Source: Ornithinibacillus californiensis (lineage in GTDB: Bacteria > Bacillota > Bacilli > Bacillales > Amphibacillaceae). Taken from it: 64,000 nt of DNA. Of this stretch, positions 9,306-18,738 are shown piece after piece. The notes beneath the pieces are model-generated. The model searched no databases and had not been told where the DNA came from. It saw only the letters and a list, made by a program, of their open reading frames with translations. The stretch is taken from positions 1 through 64,000 of the forward strand of contig NZ_LDUE01000069.1 of NCBI RefSeq assembly GCF_001038485.1, read 5' to 3'. Within the stretch, counting starts at the first letter, position 1; the number at the start of each line of letters is the position of its first letter. Position numbers and translations under genes: made by a program.

Positions 9306-10259
9306 ATGATTTCATTTGAAAATGTCAGTAAGCAATACCAAGATGGTACCACCGCGGTTGACTCCATCAGCTTTACCGTACAACAAGGAGAATTTTTTGT
9401 TCTGATTGGTCCAAGTGGTAGTGGGAAGACGACCACGTTAAAAATGATGAATCGTCTCATCCCCTTAAGCGATGGGTACATTTTCATCGATGGGAAAAAA
9501 ATCAGTGATTATAACATACATGAATTGCGTTGGAATATTGGTTATGTCCTCCAACAAATTGCCCTCTTTCCTCATATGACCATTGAAGAAAATATCGGGA
9601 TTGTTCCGGAATTGAAACAATGGAGTAAAGAAAAAATTCATCATCGAGTGACAGAGTTATTACATATGGTTAGTTTAGATCCAGACGTATACCGAACTAG
9701 GAAACCTAGTGAACTTTCTGGTGGGGAACAACAACGGGTTGGGGTTATTCGTGCTTTAGCAGCTGACCCCGAGATTATTTTAATGGATGAGCCATTTAGT
9801 GCACTAGATCCAATCAGTCGTGACAAATTGCAGGAGGATATCATTCACCTACAAAAAGAAATCAAGAAAACCATTGTGTTTGTTACACATGACATGAAAG
9901 AAGCCTTGAAGTTAGCCGATCGTATTTGTCTGATGGATAATGGCAAAATTATTCAAATAGGGACACCGGAAGAGATTATCCATCACCCTAAAAATGAATT
10001 TGTAAAGGATTTCGTCGGCGCATCGTCACCGCTTCGTTCGGACTTCCAACTAGAGGAAATAATTGGACCTATCCTGAATCATAAACCATCTGCTACTATT
10101 CCGGTTTCAGCATCACTAGAACAAGTATTAGGTGAATTAACGAAACAAGAAGAACTTTTGGTGGAAAAGGACGGAAAAGTGATTGGATATGTGAACAGAC
10201 AAATGCTTATTCAATATTTTTCCGGTGCTGTAGATAAAGGAGGGATTGGGAATGACTAA
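9306..10259 (+). CDS. OpuF-type osmolyte ABC transporter, ATP-binding subunit
   Basis: 317 residues, ATPase of a type I ABC importer for quaternary ammonium osmolytes such as glycine betaine, choline or carnitine. Walker A GPSGSGKTT (about 36-44), Q-loop YVLQQ, signature LSGGEQQR and Walker B IILMDEP are all present. The C-terminal part (about 255-310) is a single CBS-like segment ending VIGYVNRQMLIQYF, as in OpuCA-type ATPases, where it contributes to ionic-strength sensing. AAGGAG precedes ATG 9306. The 3' end overlaps the next gene by 8 bp, so the two are cotranslated. The exact solute is not readable from sequence. Confidence 0.9.
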   Translation: MISFENVSKQYQDGTTAVDSISFTVQQGEFFVLIGPSGSGKTTTLKMMNRLIPLSDGYIFIDGKKISDYNIHELRWNIGYVLQQIALFPHMTIEENIGIVPELKQWSKEKIHHRVTELLHMVSLDPDVYRTRKPSELSGGEQQRVGVIRALAADPEIILMDEPFSALDPISRDKLQEDIIHLQKEIKKTIVFVTHDMKEALKLADRICLMDNGKIIQIGTPEEIIHHPKNEFVKDFVGASSPLRSDFQLEEIIGPILNHKPSATIPVSASLEQVLGELTKQEELLVEKDGKVIGYVNRQMLIQYFSGAVDKGGIGND

Positions 10260-11769
10260 CTTTATCGATGTTTTTTATGATCGACAGGATGAATTAGTTC
10301 AAGCATTAGTTGAACATATCCAGATTTCTTTTATCGCATTATTTTTCGCTGTGATCATTGCCGTTCCACTGGGGATCTATTTAACGAAAACGGCTCGATT
10401 AGCAGAAAGTATTATTGGTGTGACGGCTGTCATGCAGACAATTCCCTCATTAGCGTTATTAGGACTGATGATTCCTTTATTTGGTATTGGTAAAGTTCCA
10501 GCAATCATCGCACTTGTCATTTATGCCCTCCTTCCTATCCTGCGTAATACGTATACTGGCATAAAGGAAGTCGATCCATCCTTGATAGAGGCTGCGTTGG
10601 CCATGGGGATGAACACAACCAAACGATTACTAAAAGTAGAATTACCATTAGCAATGCCGGTAATTATGGCTGGTATTCGAACGGCTATGGTACTCATTGT
10701 TGGTACAGCTACACTTGCTGCTTTAATCGGTGCAGGGGGGTTAGGAGATATAATATTACTAGGAATCGATCGAAACAATACGGCGTTAATCGTACTTGGA
10801 GCAATACCTGCAGCATTATTGGCTATTTTATTTGATGTGTTGTTACGAGGGATGCAAAAGCTTTCCTATAAAAAATCACTAGCCATGATTGGAATCATTG
10901 TTGTATTAACAATCAGCATAATGGTCGTACCAAATTGGCTGAAAGGCGACCAAGAGACACTTGTCATTGGAGGAAAGTTAGGGACAGAGCCAGAAATTTT
11001 GATTAATATGTATAAGATTTTAATTGAGGATGAAACGGACTTACATGTTGCATTAGAGCCAAGTCTCGGTAAAACAACCTTTTTATTTAACGCGTTACAG
11101 TCGGGGAGTATTGATATTTATCCGGAATTTACAGGTACTGCCGTATCCCAGTTTTTAAAGGAAACTGCGGTAAGTAATGACAGACAAGAGGTTTATCAAC
11201 AAGCACACGATGGATTGCTGGAACAATTTGATTTAGTTCTACTCCAACCAATGCAATTTAACAATACGTATGCATTGGCCGTTTCTGCACCATTTGCTGA
11301 AGAACACGATGTAGAAGCCATCTCTGATTTACACGGTAGCGAACAAGAAGTGAAGGCCGGATTCACTTTAGAGTTTTCCGATCGGGAAGATGGATATATT
11401 GGCATTCAAAATCTCTACGGCCTGGAATTTCCTAATCTTGTTACGATGGAGCCAAAACTGCGTTACACTGCTATTGAACAAGGTGATATTAATTTAATCG
11501 ATGCTTACTCTACCGACAGTGAGTTAAGAAGGTACAATCTAAAAGTATTGGAAGACGATCTAGAGCTATTTCCTCCTTATCAAGGAGCAGCTTTACTAAG
11601 AAAAGAAACACTAGAAAAATACCCGGAACTAGAGAAGATTCTAAATCAACTCGAAGGTAAAATAACAGATGACCAAATGCGTGAAATGAATTACCAAGTT
11701 GCTGTGGAAGGAAAAAGCGCTAGGGAAGTAGCCAGGATCTATTTAGAAGAAGAGGGATTAATTGAGTGA
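10252..11769 (+). CDS. OpuF-type osmolyte ABC transporter, fused permease and substrate-binding protein
   Basis: 505 residues combining two functions. Residues 1-225 are a membrane domain with several helices and the EAA-type loop EAALAMGMNTTKRLLKVELP. Residues about 235-505 are an extracellular OpuAC/ProX-type binding domain starting TLVIGGKLGTEPEIL, with the ligand region SGSIDIYPEFTGTAVSQFL. This permease-binding fusion matches OpuFB-like proteins, in which a separate lipoprotein is not needed. ATG 10252 has AAAGGAGGG at 10236-10244. Uptake of compatible solutes is expected to protect against osmotic stress. Confidence 0.9.
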   Translation: MTNFIDVFYDRQDELVQALVEHIQISFIALFFAVIIAVPLGIYLTKTARLAESIIGVTAVMQTIPSLALLGLMIPLFGIGKVPAIIALVIYALLPILRNTYTGIKEVDPSLIEAALAMGMNTTKRLLKVELPLAMPVIMAGIRTAMVLIVGTATLAALIGAGGLGDIILLGIDRNNTALIVLGAIPAALLAILFDVLLRGMQKLSYKKSLAMIGIIVVLTISIMVVPNWLKGDQETLVIGGKLGTEPEILINMYKILIEDETDLHVALEPSLGKTTFLFNALQSGSIDIYPEFTGTAVSQFLKETAVSNDRQEVYQQAHDGLLEQFDLVLLQPMQFNNTYALAVSAPFAEEHDVEAISDLHGSEQEVKAGFTLEFSDREDGYIGIQNLYGLEFPNLVTMEPKLRYTAIEQGDINLIDAYSTDSELRRYNLKVLEDDLELFPPYQGAALLRKETLEKYPELEKILNQLEGKITDDQMREMNYQVAVEGKSAREVARIYLEEEGLIE

Positions 11770-11825
11770 GACTATCTTCAATCTGTTTGGAACCACAGAT
11801 TAATTCACCTTTTGATTAAGATGAC

Positions 11826-11874
11826 TATAAAAAAAGAAGGTTTCAGTTGTAATACTGTTTCCTTCTTTTTTATG
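11826..11874. terminator. Bidirectional terminator between opuF and phn operons
   Basis: ATAAAAAAAGAAGG and CCTTCTTTTTTAT form the stem, extended inward by TTTCAG/CTGTTT. It has A/T runs on both sides and separates two convergent operons. Confidence 0.8.
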
Positions 11875-11908
11875 GTCTTAATTATTGCTAAGATTAACAG
11901 ATTAATCT

Positions 11909-12718
11909 TTACCCTCTCACTAGTTTATTACGAATACGGTTAGAACATAGCTCTACTACTAATATCAGCACAACTAATCCTATCAATATAGACCCTACCT
12001 CGTTCCAGCGATAAGCACTCATAGCAAACATCAGTGGTGCACCAATACCACCTGCCCCTACTAAACCTAATACAGACGCTTCACGTAAATTCATATCAAA
12101 ACGATAAATAATAATCGATAGAAACATAGAAAAGAGTTGTGGAGCAATGCCGTATCGTATTTTTTCAAACGTCGTACAGCCTATCGAAGTCATCGATTCT
12201 AAAATACTAGTATCAAGCTCCTCAATCGCATCCACAAACAATTTTGCTAACATTCCGATGGACACTAGTGCAATGGTTAGTACACCAGCAAATGGCCCTG
12301 GTCCTGTAACTCGTATGAACATCAGCCCATAAACTAACGCTGGAATGGTACGTATGATGATTAATAGTAGTCTTGTCACCCAAGCAATTGGTTTAGGAAC
12401 AACATTGGATGCCGACAAAAAAGCAAGTGGTACAGCTAACATGGAGCCAATAATAGTTCCTAAAAACGCAATTGCTATCGTTTCGACTAATAAATAGGGA
12501 ACACCCTGTGTCGTAAAAGTAAATAATAATTCCAAATCCGGACTTAAGATACCAGCGATAATGCTAGAACCAATTTTCCAACCGCTTCCCTCAACATTTT
12601 GTAAATTAATTGTTGTTAATGACCATATAAATAAAAGCAACACAATAGCAGTTACGACAACTAGATAGCGTCTGTTGCTAGGTGAAGCATATAGTTGTTT
12701 TTCAATTGTATCCATCAT
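11909..12718 (-). CDS. phnE: Phosphonate/phosphite ABC transporter permease (second PhnE)
   Basis: 269 residues, polytopic membrane protein with about six helices and the BPD_transp_1 loop ESMTSIGCTTFEKIRYGIAPQ facing the ATPase. The C-terminal GLVGAGGIGAPLMFAM is typical of PhnE-family permeases. It is the last gene of a phnD-phnC-phnE-phnE cluster, 13 bp after the first permease, and probably forms a heterodimer with it. AAAGGGGA precedes ATG 12718. Substrate range (phosphonates, phosphite, or related oxyanions) cannot be decided; no C-P lyase genes are nearby. Confidence 0.9.
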   Translation of the reverse strand: MMDTIEKQLYASPSNRRYLVVVTAIVLLLFIWSLTTINLQNVEGSGWKIGSSIIAGILSPDLELLFTFTTQGVPYLLVETIAIAFLGTIIGSMLAVPLAFLSASNVVPKPIAWVTRLLLIIIRTIPALVYGLMFIRVTGPGPFAGVLTIALVSIGMLAKLFVDAIEELDTSILESMTSIGCTTFEKIRYGIAPQLFSMFLSIIIYRFDMNLREASVLGLVGAGGIGAPLMFAMSAYRWNEVGSILIGLVVLILVVELCSNRIRNKLVRG

Positions 12719-12731
12719 AAGTAGTTCCCCT

Positions 12732-13547
12732 TTAGATTAACCTTTTTCTGAAGTGTTCACTGACCCGTTCAATAATAAATACAGTGACAACTAGCATTAG
12801 TAGGATCATGCCAACACTTGCGTAATCACGCCAGCCAATCCCTTCTTTTAACAATAGTCCAATGCCACCCGCTCCAACATAGCCTAAAATTGCAGCATAA
12901 CGAACATTTCCTTCAAAACAGAATAATGCCGTTGATAGGTAATTAGGTAAAACTTGTGGGAAAATTGCATATCGGAACGCCTGCTTTCGATTCATTCCAA
13001 GCGATTCCATTGCTTCAAACGAACCCATATCTACGTTTTCTATTTGCTCATATAGTAGTTTCCCGACATAAGCTAGTGTAAAGATAAAGATTGCCACCGT
13101 TCCAGCGAATGTACCTAACCCAAAAACAAAAGTAGCAATTAGTGCCGTTACTAAAGTCGGCATCGTTCGTAAAATGCTCAAGAATACCTTGGTACTGGAG
13201 ACTAATAATCTGTTTTTCACTACATTGGAAGATGCTAGAAAAGCAACTGGAATCGCAACGAGCGAACCTATGATAGAACCAAGCAAGGACATCTTAATGG
13301 TATCGATTAAGGGCTGCCAAATACGCGGAAAATAATCCCACTGCGGAGGAATCATTTCTAAGACTATAAAGAAGAATTCATCCCAACGATCAATTAAAAT
13401 TTTCAACTCAAATCCAGTAAATTCCACCGAAAAGTATAATGCGATTAGAAGCAAAACCAATACAGATGGTGTTCGCGACCTTTTCTCAGCAACAACCTTT
13501 CCACTTGGAAGAGCTAATCGTTTAGGTGGGAAAATTTTATCATACAT
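12732..13547 (-). CDS. phnE: Phosphonate/phosphite ABC transporter permease (first PhnE)
   Basis: 271 residues. An N-terminal cytoplasmic tail and first helix (LLLIALYFSVEFTG) are followed by the permease core, the EAA-like loop EAMESLGMNRKQAFRYAIFP and the C-terminal GYVGAGGIGLLLKEGIGW. I chose ATG 13547 because AAGGGGAGAAAG lies just upstream; it overlaps the phnC stop in ATGTATGA, implying translational coupling. The longer frame from 13565 would place the start inside that ribosome binding site. Confidence 0.9.
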   Translation of the reverse strand: MYDKIFPPKRLALPSGKVVAEKRSRTPSVLVLLLIALYFSVEFTGFELKILIDRWDEFFFIVLEMIPPQWDYFPRIWQPLIDTIKMSLLGSIIGSLVAIPVAFLASSNVVKNRLLVSSTKVFLSILRTMPTLVTALIATFVFGLGTFAGTVAIFIFTLAYVGKLLYEQIENVDMGSFEAMESLGMNRKQAFRYAIFPQVLPNYLSTALFCFEGNVRYAAILGYVGAGGIGLLLKEGIGWRDYASVGMILLMLVVTVFIIERVSEHFRKRLI

Positions 13548-14325
13548 GGACTTTCTCCCCTTCATCCGTTCCTTTATTCTCCGCTTCTACTTGGCCCTTA
13601 TAAATATAGTCTAGTACCTCTTGCGTTACTTCTTCCGTCTTACCATCAAAAACAATTTGCCCTTCTCTCACGCCAATAATTCGCTCGGCATATTCCAAGG
13701 CAATTTCGACATGGTGAATGTTCATAAGGACCGAAATCTCTAACTCTTGATTAATTCGTTTAAAATCGTCCATGACTTGCCTTGCTGTAACCGGATCAAG
13801 GGAGGCGATTGGTTCATCCGCCAAGATAATATCTGGATTTTGAGCTAGAGTTCGTGCTAAAGCTACCCGCTGCTGCTGGCCGCCTGATAATTGATCCACA
13901 CGAACATAAGCTTTATCTAAGATCCCGACCTGGTCTAAGGCACCTAACGCCTTAATTTTATGCTCCTTTGAAAAAACACCAGTCACTTTTCTCCATAGAG
14001 GTAGCTCCGGTACAAGGGAAACTAGTACATTTTTTAACACAGAGGTTCTCGTAACGAGATTAAACGATTGAAAAATCATCCCAATACGCTTTCGGAATTT
14101 CCGAATCTCACTACCTTTTAAAGAACTTACCTCAACCCCATCCACTATTAGCTGTCCACTAGTAATATCATGCATTCGATTAATACAACGAATAAGAGTC
14201 GATTTACCAGCACCAGATAAACCAATAATGGCAACAAATTCTCCTCTTTCTATCTTTACATTAATATTCTGTAATGCTTTAACATTGTTTGCGTAAGTTT
14301 TTTCAACATTAACAAATTCAATCAT
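13540..14325 (-). CDS. phnC: Phosphonate/phosphite ABC transporter ATPase PhnC
   Basis: 261 residues with all ABC ATPase motifs: Walker A GLSGAGKST (about 35-43), Q-loop MIFQSFNLV, signature LSGGQQQR, Walker B IILADEPIASLDP and the switch histidine in MNIHHVEIA. The segment between Q-loop and signature (TSVLKNVLVSLVPELPLWR) is characteristic of PhnC. It powers import together with the two permeases. It is separated from phnD by a hairpin that may lower expression of the membrane and ATPase genes relative to the binding protein. Confidence 0.92.
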   Translation of the reverse strand: MIEFVNVEKTYANNVKALQNINVKIERGEFVAIIGLSGAGKSTLIRCINRMHDITSGQLIVDGVEVSSLKGSEIRKFRKRIGMIFQSFNLVTRTSVLKNVLVSLVPELPLWRKVTGVFSKEHKIKALGALDQVGILDKAYVRVDQLSGGQQQRVALARTLAQNPDIILADEPIASLDPVTARQVMDDFKRINQELEISVLMNIHHVEIALEYAERIIGVREGQIVFDGKTEEVTQEVLDYIYKGQVEAENKGTDEGEKVHV

Positions 14326-14347
14326 GCGTAATCCCCAATCTTTGTTA

Positions 14348-14424
14348 AAAAATGAGGCTGTCTCATTAGTGGAGGCTCCCCTAATGGAAGGGCCACACCC
14401 ATTCTTGAGACATCCTCATTTTAT
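14348..14424 (-). terminator. Intercistronic attenuator between phnD and phnC
   Basis: On the minus strand AAAATGAGGATGTCTCA pairs with TGAGACAGCCTCATTTT (one mismatch) and a T-run follows. An inner inverted repeat (ATTAG...CTAAT) sits in the loop. A leaky terminator after the binding-protein gene would give excess PhnD over the transporter core. Confidence 0.65.
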
Positions 14425-14438
14425 TGTTTTACAACAGA

Positions 14439-15539
14439 TTAATTTAAGCTTTTCACAATTTCTTGTGCTTTTCTTTCGTTATCGTAATCAGCTGACGTAG
14501 CTTCTTGATATCCTTCATGATTGTAAATGGAAATAACTTCTTTTCCAGCTTCCGTTTCTGCAATATTTAAAAATGCTGTTTGAATGGCAGTTTTTAAATC
14601 ATCATCCATAATATCAGAGTTTTTGCTAACACTGATGGTATCGTTATAAATTCCAGGTGTTACACCAATAACATTGGTTTCGTCCCAGATAGATGCTTCA
14701 CGTTCAAAATCCGCTTGCCATGCATCCGCATTGTCACGTCTTGCATCAGCATAGGTAACCATAACATCGATTTGACCTGCAGCTAGACGGGCAAATGCAC
14801 TTCCGTAAGAATCGGATGGTACAACACTTTCAAGGTCCGTTATAGTTTTATCAAAGTGATCACTTAACCAGATTGCAGGGTAAATATAACCCGCTGGGGA
14901 AGAAGAGGACATAACTGCCCATGATGCACTATTTACATCGTCCCAAGTTAATTCTTCGCCGTTGTTCACTTTCTCAGCTAATGCTTGACCTGTTTCAGAT
15001 GGACCTGCAATAACTAACGCACGATAATAGGTAACTTGTTTATCAGAAGCTTCCGTTGGCTTATTGTCATTCCAATCTTTCGCAAGATCAGAATCATTGT
15101 TTAAGCCTGCACGAGTAGAAGTTAAAATAACTTCTGCACCGTCATCATATAATACATATGTACCACCAGGGATAAGTCCAACATCGATTGTACCTGCAGA
15201 AAGTCCTTCTCCAACTGCTTCATAGTTTGTTCCTACAGTAATATCTACTTCTCCGATATCGTATCCTAATGTCGCTAATTCATCCTTTAATAGTTCCTTC
15301 AATGGTTCTGTTGCTGTAATAATTTCTTCTGGCTCTCTAGATGGTACAAAGCCAACTGATAATGTTTCGATTACTTGATTGCTAGATTCCTCTGAACCGC
15401 CCTCTGCATTATCACCTGCAGCTGTTTGAGCAGAATTGGCATCTGTTTCATCAGTGGAAGCAGGCTCCTCTGATTCACCACAAGCAGCTAGTACCGCAAT
15501 AAACATTACCATTATTAATGATAACCATAACTTTTTCAT
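14439..15539 (-). CDS. phnD: Phosphonate/phosphite-binding lipoprotein PhnD
   Basis: 366 residues. A lipoprotein signal peptide ends in the lipobox LAAC with C20 as the modified residue, followed by an acidic Ser/Thr linker (about 21-60). The binding domain starts TLSVGFVPSREPEEI, the usual PhnD opening, and includes the ligand-region SSSSPAGYIYPAIWL and QIDVMVTYADA. It captures substrate outside the membrane and delivers it to PhnE. TAGGAGGT precedes ATG 15539. First gene of phnDCEE. Confidence 0.9.
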   Translation of the reverse strand: MKKLWLSLIMVMFIAVLAACGESEEPASTDETDANSAQTAAGDNAEGGSEESSNQVIETLSVGFVPSREPEEIITATEPLKELLKDELATLGYDIGEVDITVGTNYEAVGEGLSAGTIDVGLIPGGTYVLYDDGAEVILTSTRAGLNNDSDLAKDWNDNKPTEASDKQVTYYRALVIAGPSETGQALAEKVNNGEELTWDDVNSASWAVMSSSSPAGYIYPAIWLSDHFDKTITDLESVVPSDSYGSAFARLAAGQIDVMVTYADARRDNADAWQADFEREASIWDETNVIGVTPGIYNDTISVSKNSDIMDDDLKTAIQTAFLNIAETEAGKEVISIYNHEGYQEATSADYDNERKAQEIVKSLN

Positions 15540-15909
15540 ACTCGTTTACCTCCTATAAGTTTAGTCGAGACATTACTTATCTTACAGATGGAATATTAAT
15601 AAAGTATTGATTTACTGTAAAAATCGTGAAGTTAAGAAGCTATTTACGCCTTTCATCGGATTGAATTATTCTCTCCTAACTTAGCACTGGTTTCTAGTCT
15701 CTTTCTCTTTAGAAAGGCTCTATTAAAGTTCAACACTGAAATATGTTAAAAAAAATAGAACTACCTTTTGTGGAAGTTCTATTTCGTAATATAGGATTAC
15801 TAAACTGAGCAATATATGGGCCAGCCCCTCAACTACACGAGCGACTGACCCCTTGCTAATCGTTTCACACTTTATCACTTTAAAGCACTGAGGGACTGTC
15901 CCTCACTTC
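15540..15909. other. Intergenic region with terminator and GGGACTGTCCC element
   Basis: Contains the phnD leader, a terminator for the antiporter gene (15750-15784), and at 15826-15905 two partial copies of a dispersed element (GACTGACCCCTT at about 15843 and GAGGGACTGTCCCTCA at 15890-15905). No reading frame is convincing. Confidence 0.6.
15750..15784 (-). terminator. Terminator of the nhaC-iadA operon
   Basis: On the minus strand AAATAGAACT pairs with AGTTCTATTT and runs into eight T residues. It lies 126 bp beyond the antiporter stop codon. Confidence 0.8.
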
Positions 15910-17331
15910 TTAGTCTTTTTGTTTAGTTGCTGATGCTTTGGCAATACCAATTCCTGTATAGCCTAAAATAATTGCAAATACAAATCCTAGGTAACATAGG
16001 ATTGCCCAAGGCGCATAGTCCAGTGTGGATACACCTAATGTCCCCGCCATGAAGATTCCTGCTGAAGACCATGGGATTAGTGGTACGACTACTGTTCCAG
16101 AGTCCTCTAATGTACGAGAAAGGTTTTTGGCATGCAAGTTATATTTTTTATACGTATCCTTGTATATTTCACCTGGTACAATAATAGAAAGATAGGAATT
16201 TCCAGTAACAAGTGCCATCGTGATGCATGAGGCTACCGTTGTTAGGATTAAATCTCCGGTACGTCTCACGACTTTCATTAAAGTTTCTAAGATAACATTG
16301 AGTGAACCGGTGATGGTCATAATCCCCGCAAAAACAAATGCACTAATCGCGATTAACACAACCCCAGTCATAGACTGCATACCGCCTTGATTCACAAGTC
16401 GTGTTACTTCCCAAATGACACTTTCCGGATTAAACCCTGGCTGCTCTACCATAGAAACATTAAAACCAGAAACGGTAGCTGCAAACACATTAGCTGTGCT
16501 GAAACCTTGTAAAAATACTCCTAAAATTCCTGCTACACCAGATGATAGAATAATAGTCGGTAGAGTTGGCTTTTTCCGAATAGATCCATACAAAATAATG
16601 ATTGGTGGAAGTAGCAAGAAGATATTCCAATCAAACATTTCCGTTAAGGTTTGAAGCATGATATTCATTGTTTCAGAAGTAGAAACTGGATCCGTGGATA
16701 CATTCAGACCAACAATAAAGTAAACAATCGCACTAATAATAAATGCAGGAAGAGTCGTCCACAGCATATGACGGATATGTTCGTACAATTCACTTCCAGC
16801 TGCGATCGGTGCTAGGTTGGTTGTATCTGATAACGGAGAAAGCTTATCACCGAAATATGCTCCAGCTACAATAGCCCCAGCGGTAGCTGCTAGATTGGCA
16901 TCAAGACCTGTTGCAATCCCCATTAAGGCTACCCCGACTGTTCCGACAGAACCCCAAGAAGTACCCGTAACAATCGCAATAATCGCAGATACGACAAATG
17001 CAATAAGCACGATAAAGGTTGGGTCAATCATTTTTAAGCCGTAATAAATCATCATTGGAATCGTTCCAGATACCATCCAAGTTCCAATTAGTATTCCAAT
17101 GGATATGAGGATAAGGATAGCAGGCATTGCTTGTTTAATTTTCTCTTGAATACCTTCCATCAACTCGTCCCAGTTGAACCCTAGACGAAATGCCATAATT
17201 CCTGCGTAAGTGGAGGCCAAAATCAGTAATGGCTCTGCGCGAAATCCATATACCCCATAGCCGACAGCTAGTAAAAGTAACATAACGACAATTGGTGAAA
17301 ATGCCTCAAAAAAGTTTGGTTGTCTTTTCAT
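15910..17331 (-). CDS. NhaC family Na+/H+ antiporter
   Basis: 473 residues, about 11 membrane helices. Conserved NhaC-family stretches are visible: GTSWGSVGTVGVALMGIA, GAYFGDKLSPLSDTTNLAP and the late TMALVTGNSYLSIIVPG followed by SRTLEDSGTV and PLIPWSSAG. Family members exchange sodium for protons, and some subgroups carry dicarboxylates with sodium. The gene follows the isoaspartyl dipeptidase by 37 bp on the same strand, so transport of a sodium ion or of an organic acid linked to that enzyme is possible. Its 3' end overlaps a GGGACTGTCCC repeat. Confidence 0.88.
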   Translation of the reverse strand: MKRQPNFFEAFSPIVVMLLLLAVGYGVYGFRAEPLLILASTYAGIMAFRLGFNWDELMEGIQEKIKQAMPAILILISIGILIGTWMVSGTIPMMIYYGLKMIDPTFIVLIAFVVSAIIAIVTGTSWGSVGTVGVALMGIATGLDANLAATAGAIVAGAYFGDKLSPLSDTTNLAPIAAGSELYEHIRHMLWTTLPAFIISAIVYFIVGLNVSTDPVSTSETMNIMLQTLTEMFDWNIFLLLPPIIILYGSIRKKPTLPTIILSSGVAGILGVFLQGFSTANVFAATVSGFNVSMVEQPGFNPESVIWEVTRLVNQGGMQSMTGVVLIAISAFVFAGIMTITGSLNVILETLMKVVRRTGDLILTTVASCITMALVTGNSYLSIIVPGEIYKDTYKKYNLHAKNLSRTLEDSGTVVVPLIPWSSAGIFMAGTLGVSTLDYAPWAILCYLGFVFAIILGYTGIGIAKASATKQKD

Positions 17332-17368
17332 GCTGGTTCCTCATTTCTTAGATGTAGTATTTAAATGC

Positions 17369-18520
17369 TTAGTTTTCAAACGTCCCCTTTACAAGAAGTT
17401 CTTGATTTTGCAACATATGTTGTCCTTTGGCAAACACATGGTTAATTTCTAACGACTGCTTATCTAAAATAACGATGTCTGCATCGTAGTCTTCTTTAAT
17501 TTTTCCTTTTTGTGCAAACTTAAGTGCGGATGCTGTATTGGTAGTTACAAGCTTCAATACCTCTTCTAATGACAATCCATGATTTTTTACAGCTGAAACT
17601 ACTTGCTGGTATAAGGTATTCGTACTTGCAACACCAAAGCCTATTAAATTACCATTCTCATCAAATTTTGGTAGACTACCATTTCCGTCTGAGGATAAAG
17701 TCAAATGCTCCATGTCGCCACCGTTTTCTTTATAGTAAGTAATCCACTTGCCTGTTACTTCATCGGCAGTAATATCCACATAAGCCCCTTTATTTGCGAG
17801 AATTATGGCATCATCCACTAATTCACGGCTACGAGTAATATGGGTTGCATAAATTTTAGAAGAAGGAATCTCGTAATCTTCCAATAACTGATGAAGGAGG
17901 GATAAATATTCCTTACCAGGACCAACATGAAAATGCGTAACTCCTGCTTTTCCACTTAACATACCACCAACATGCGCTTCTCCCACTAGTTTCGCTAATT
18001 CATGTAAAGATGGTTGTCCGGAACGAGCATCCGATATCGCAATTTCTCCCGCCCCAATAACTTTATCAATGATTATTACGTCATCCTTCACATTGGATAG
18101 GATGGTTGGAGTTGGAACTGCATAGTTTCCACTATATATATAGGTAGTGATCCCCTCTTCTTCTAACCCGCGTGCTTTTGCTAGAAGTGAAGTCATATGA
18201 CGGGTCGTTCCATCTGTTCCCAAAAGGCCTACAACGGTAGTAATACCCGAATGGATCATATCACTTAGTTGAATTTCCGGTGTACGAGTGGCAAAACCAC
18301 CTTCGCCACCACCACCAATTAAGTGGACATGGGGGTCAATAAATCCTGGTACAACCAAAGAGCCCTCCGCATCTACCACATTATATACAATACCTAGATG
18401 GGCTAATGTCTCTTCATCGATATCGCCAATCTTGGCTATCTTGTTTCCAAGTAAAAGAATAGATTGTATTCCTAGCGGTTTAGGTGCGTAAATCTCACCA
18501 TTTTTTATTAGTGTTATCAT
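17369..18520 (-). CDS. iadA: Isoaspartyl dipeptidase (beta-aspartyl-peptidase)
   Basis: 383 residues, an amidohydrolase-fold metalloenzyme that cleaves beta-aspartyl dipeptides formed by protein isomerisation. Metal-binding motif GFIDPHVHLIGGGGEGG (about 58-74) is the diagnostic IadA signature; GVTHFHVGPG and the later histidine segment ATHITRSREL supply further ligands. The aspartate in LSSDGNGSLP is the expected catalytic residue. It is the first gene of a likely iadA-nhaC operon and is divergent from ybaK. Length matches the family. Confidence 0.9.
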   Translation of the reverse strand: MITLIKNGEIYAPKPLGIQSILLLGNKIAKIGDIDEETLAHLGIVYNVVDAEGSLVVPGFIDPHVHLIGGGGEGGFATRTPEIQLSDMIHSGITTVVGLLGTDGTTRHMTSLLAKARGLEEEGITTYIYSGNYAVPTPTILSNVKDDVIIIDKVIGAGEIAISDARSGQPSLHELAKLVGEAHVGGMLSGKAGVTHFHVGPGKEYLSLLHQLLEDYEIPSSKIYATHITRSRELVDDAIILANKGAYVDITADEVTGKWITYYKENGGDMEHLTLSSDGNGSLPKFDENGNLIGFGVASTNTLYQQVVSAVKNHGLSLEEVLKLVTTNTASALKFAQKGKIKEDYDADIVILDKQSLEINHVFAKGQHMLQNQELLVKGTFEN

Positions 18521-18563
18521 GTTGTCCCTCCAGAATTGTGTATAATTTCACATACGTAATTTT

Positions 18564-18575
18564 GTATAATTATAC
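18564..18575. promoter_or_regulatory. Palindrome in the iadA-ybaK divergent promoter region
   Basis: GTATAATTATAC is a perfect 12-bp palindrome 44 bp upstream of iadA. A second GTATAAT lies at about 18539. It could be a -10 region or an operator half-site pair. Confidence 0.35.
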
Positions 18576-18738
18576 GAATTATATCATAATTACAGAATAG
18601 ATGAAAAGGTTAATCATTCCATTTCCTGTTCTGTGTTTGACAATGTTCCTCCCTCCATGTCCTACCACTTTTATTGTTTTTCCAAACTAAAACATGCTAT
18701 GATTCCTCATAACATTAATTGGAAAGGGCGAGGAATAG

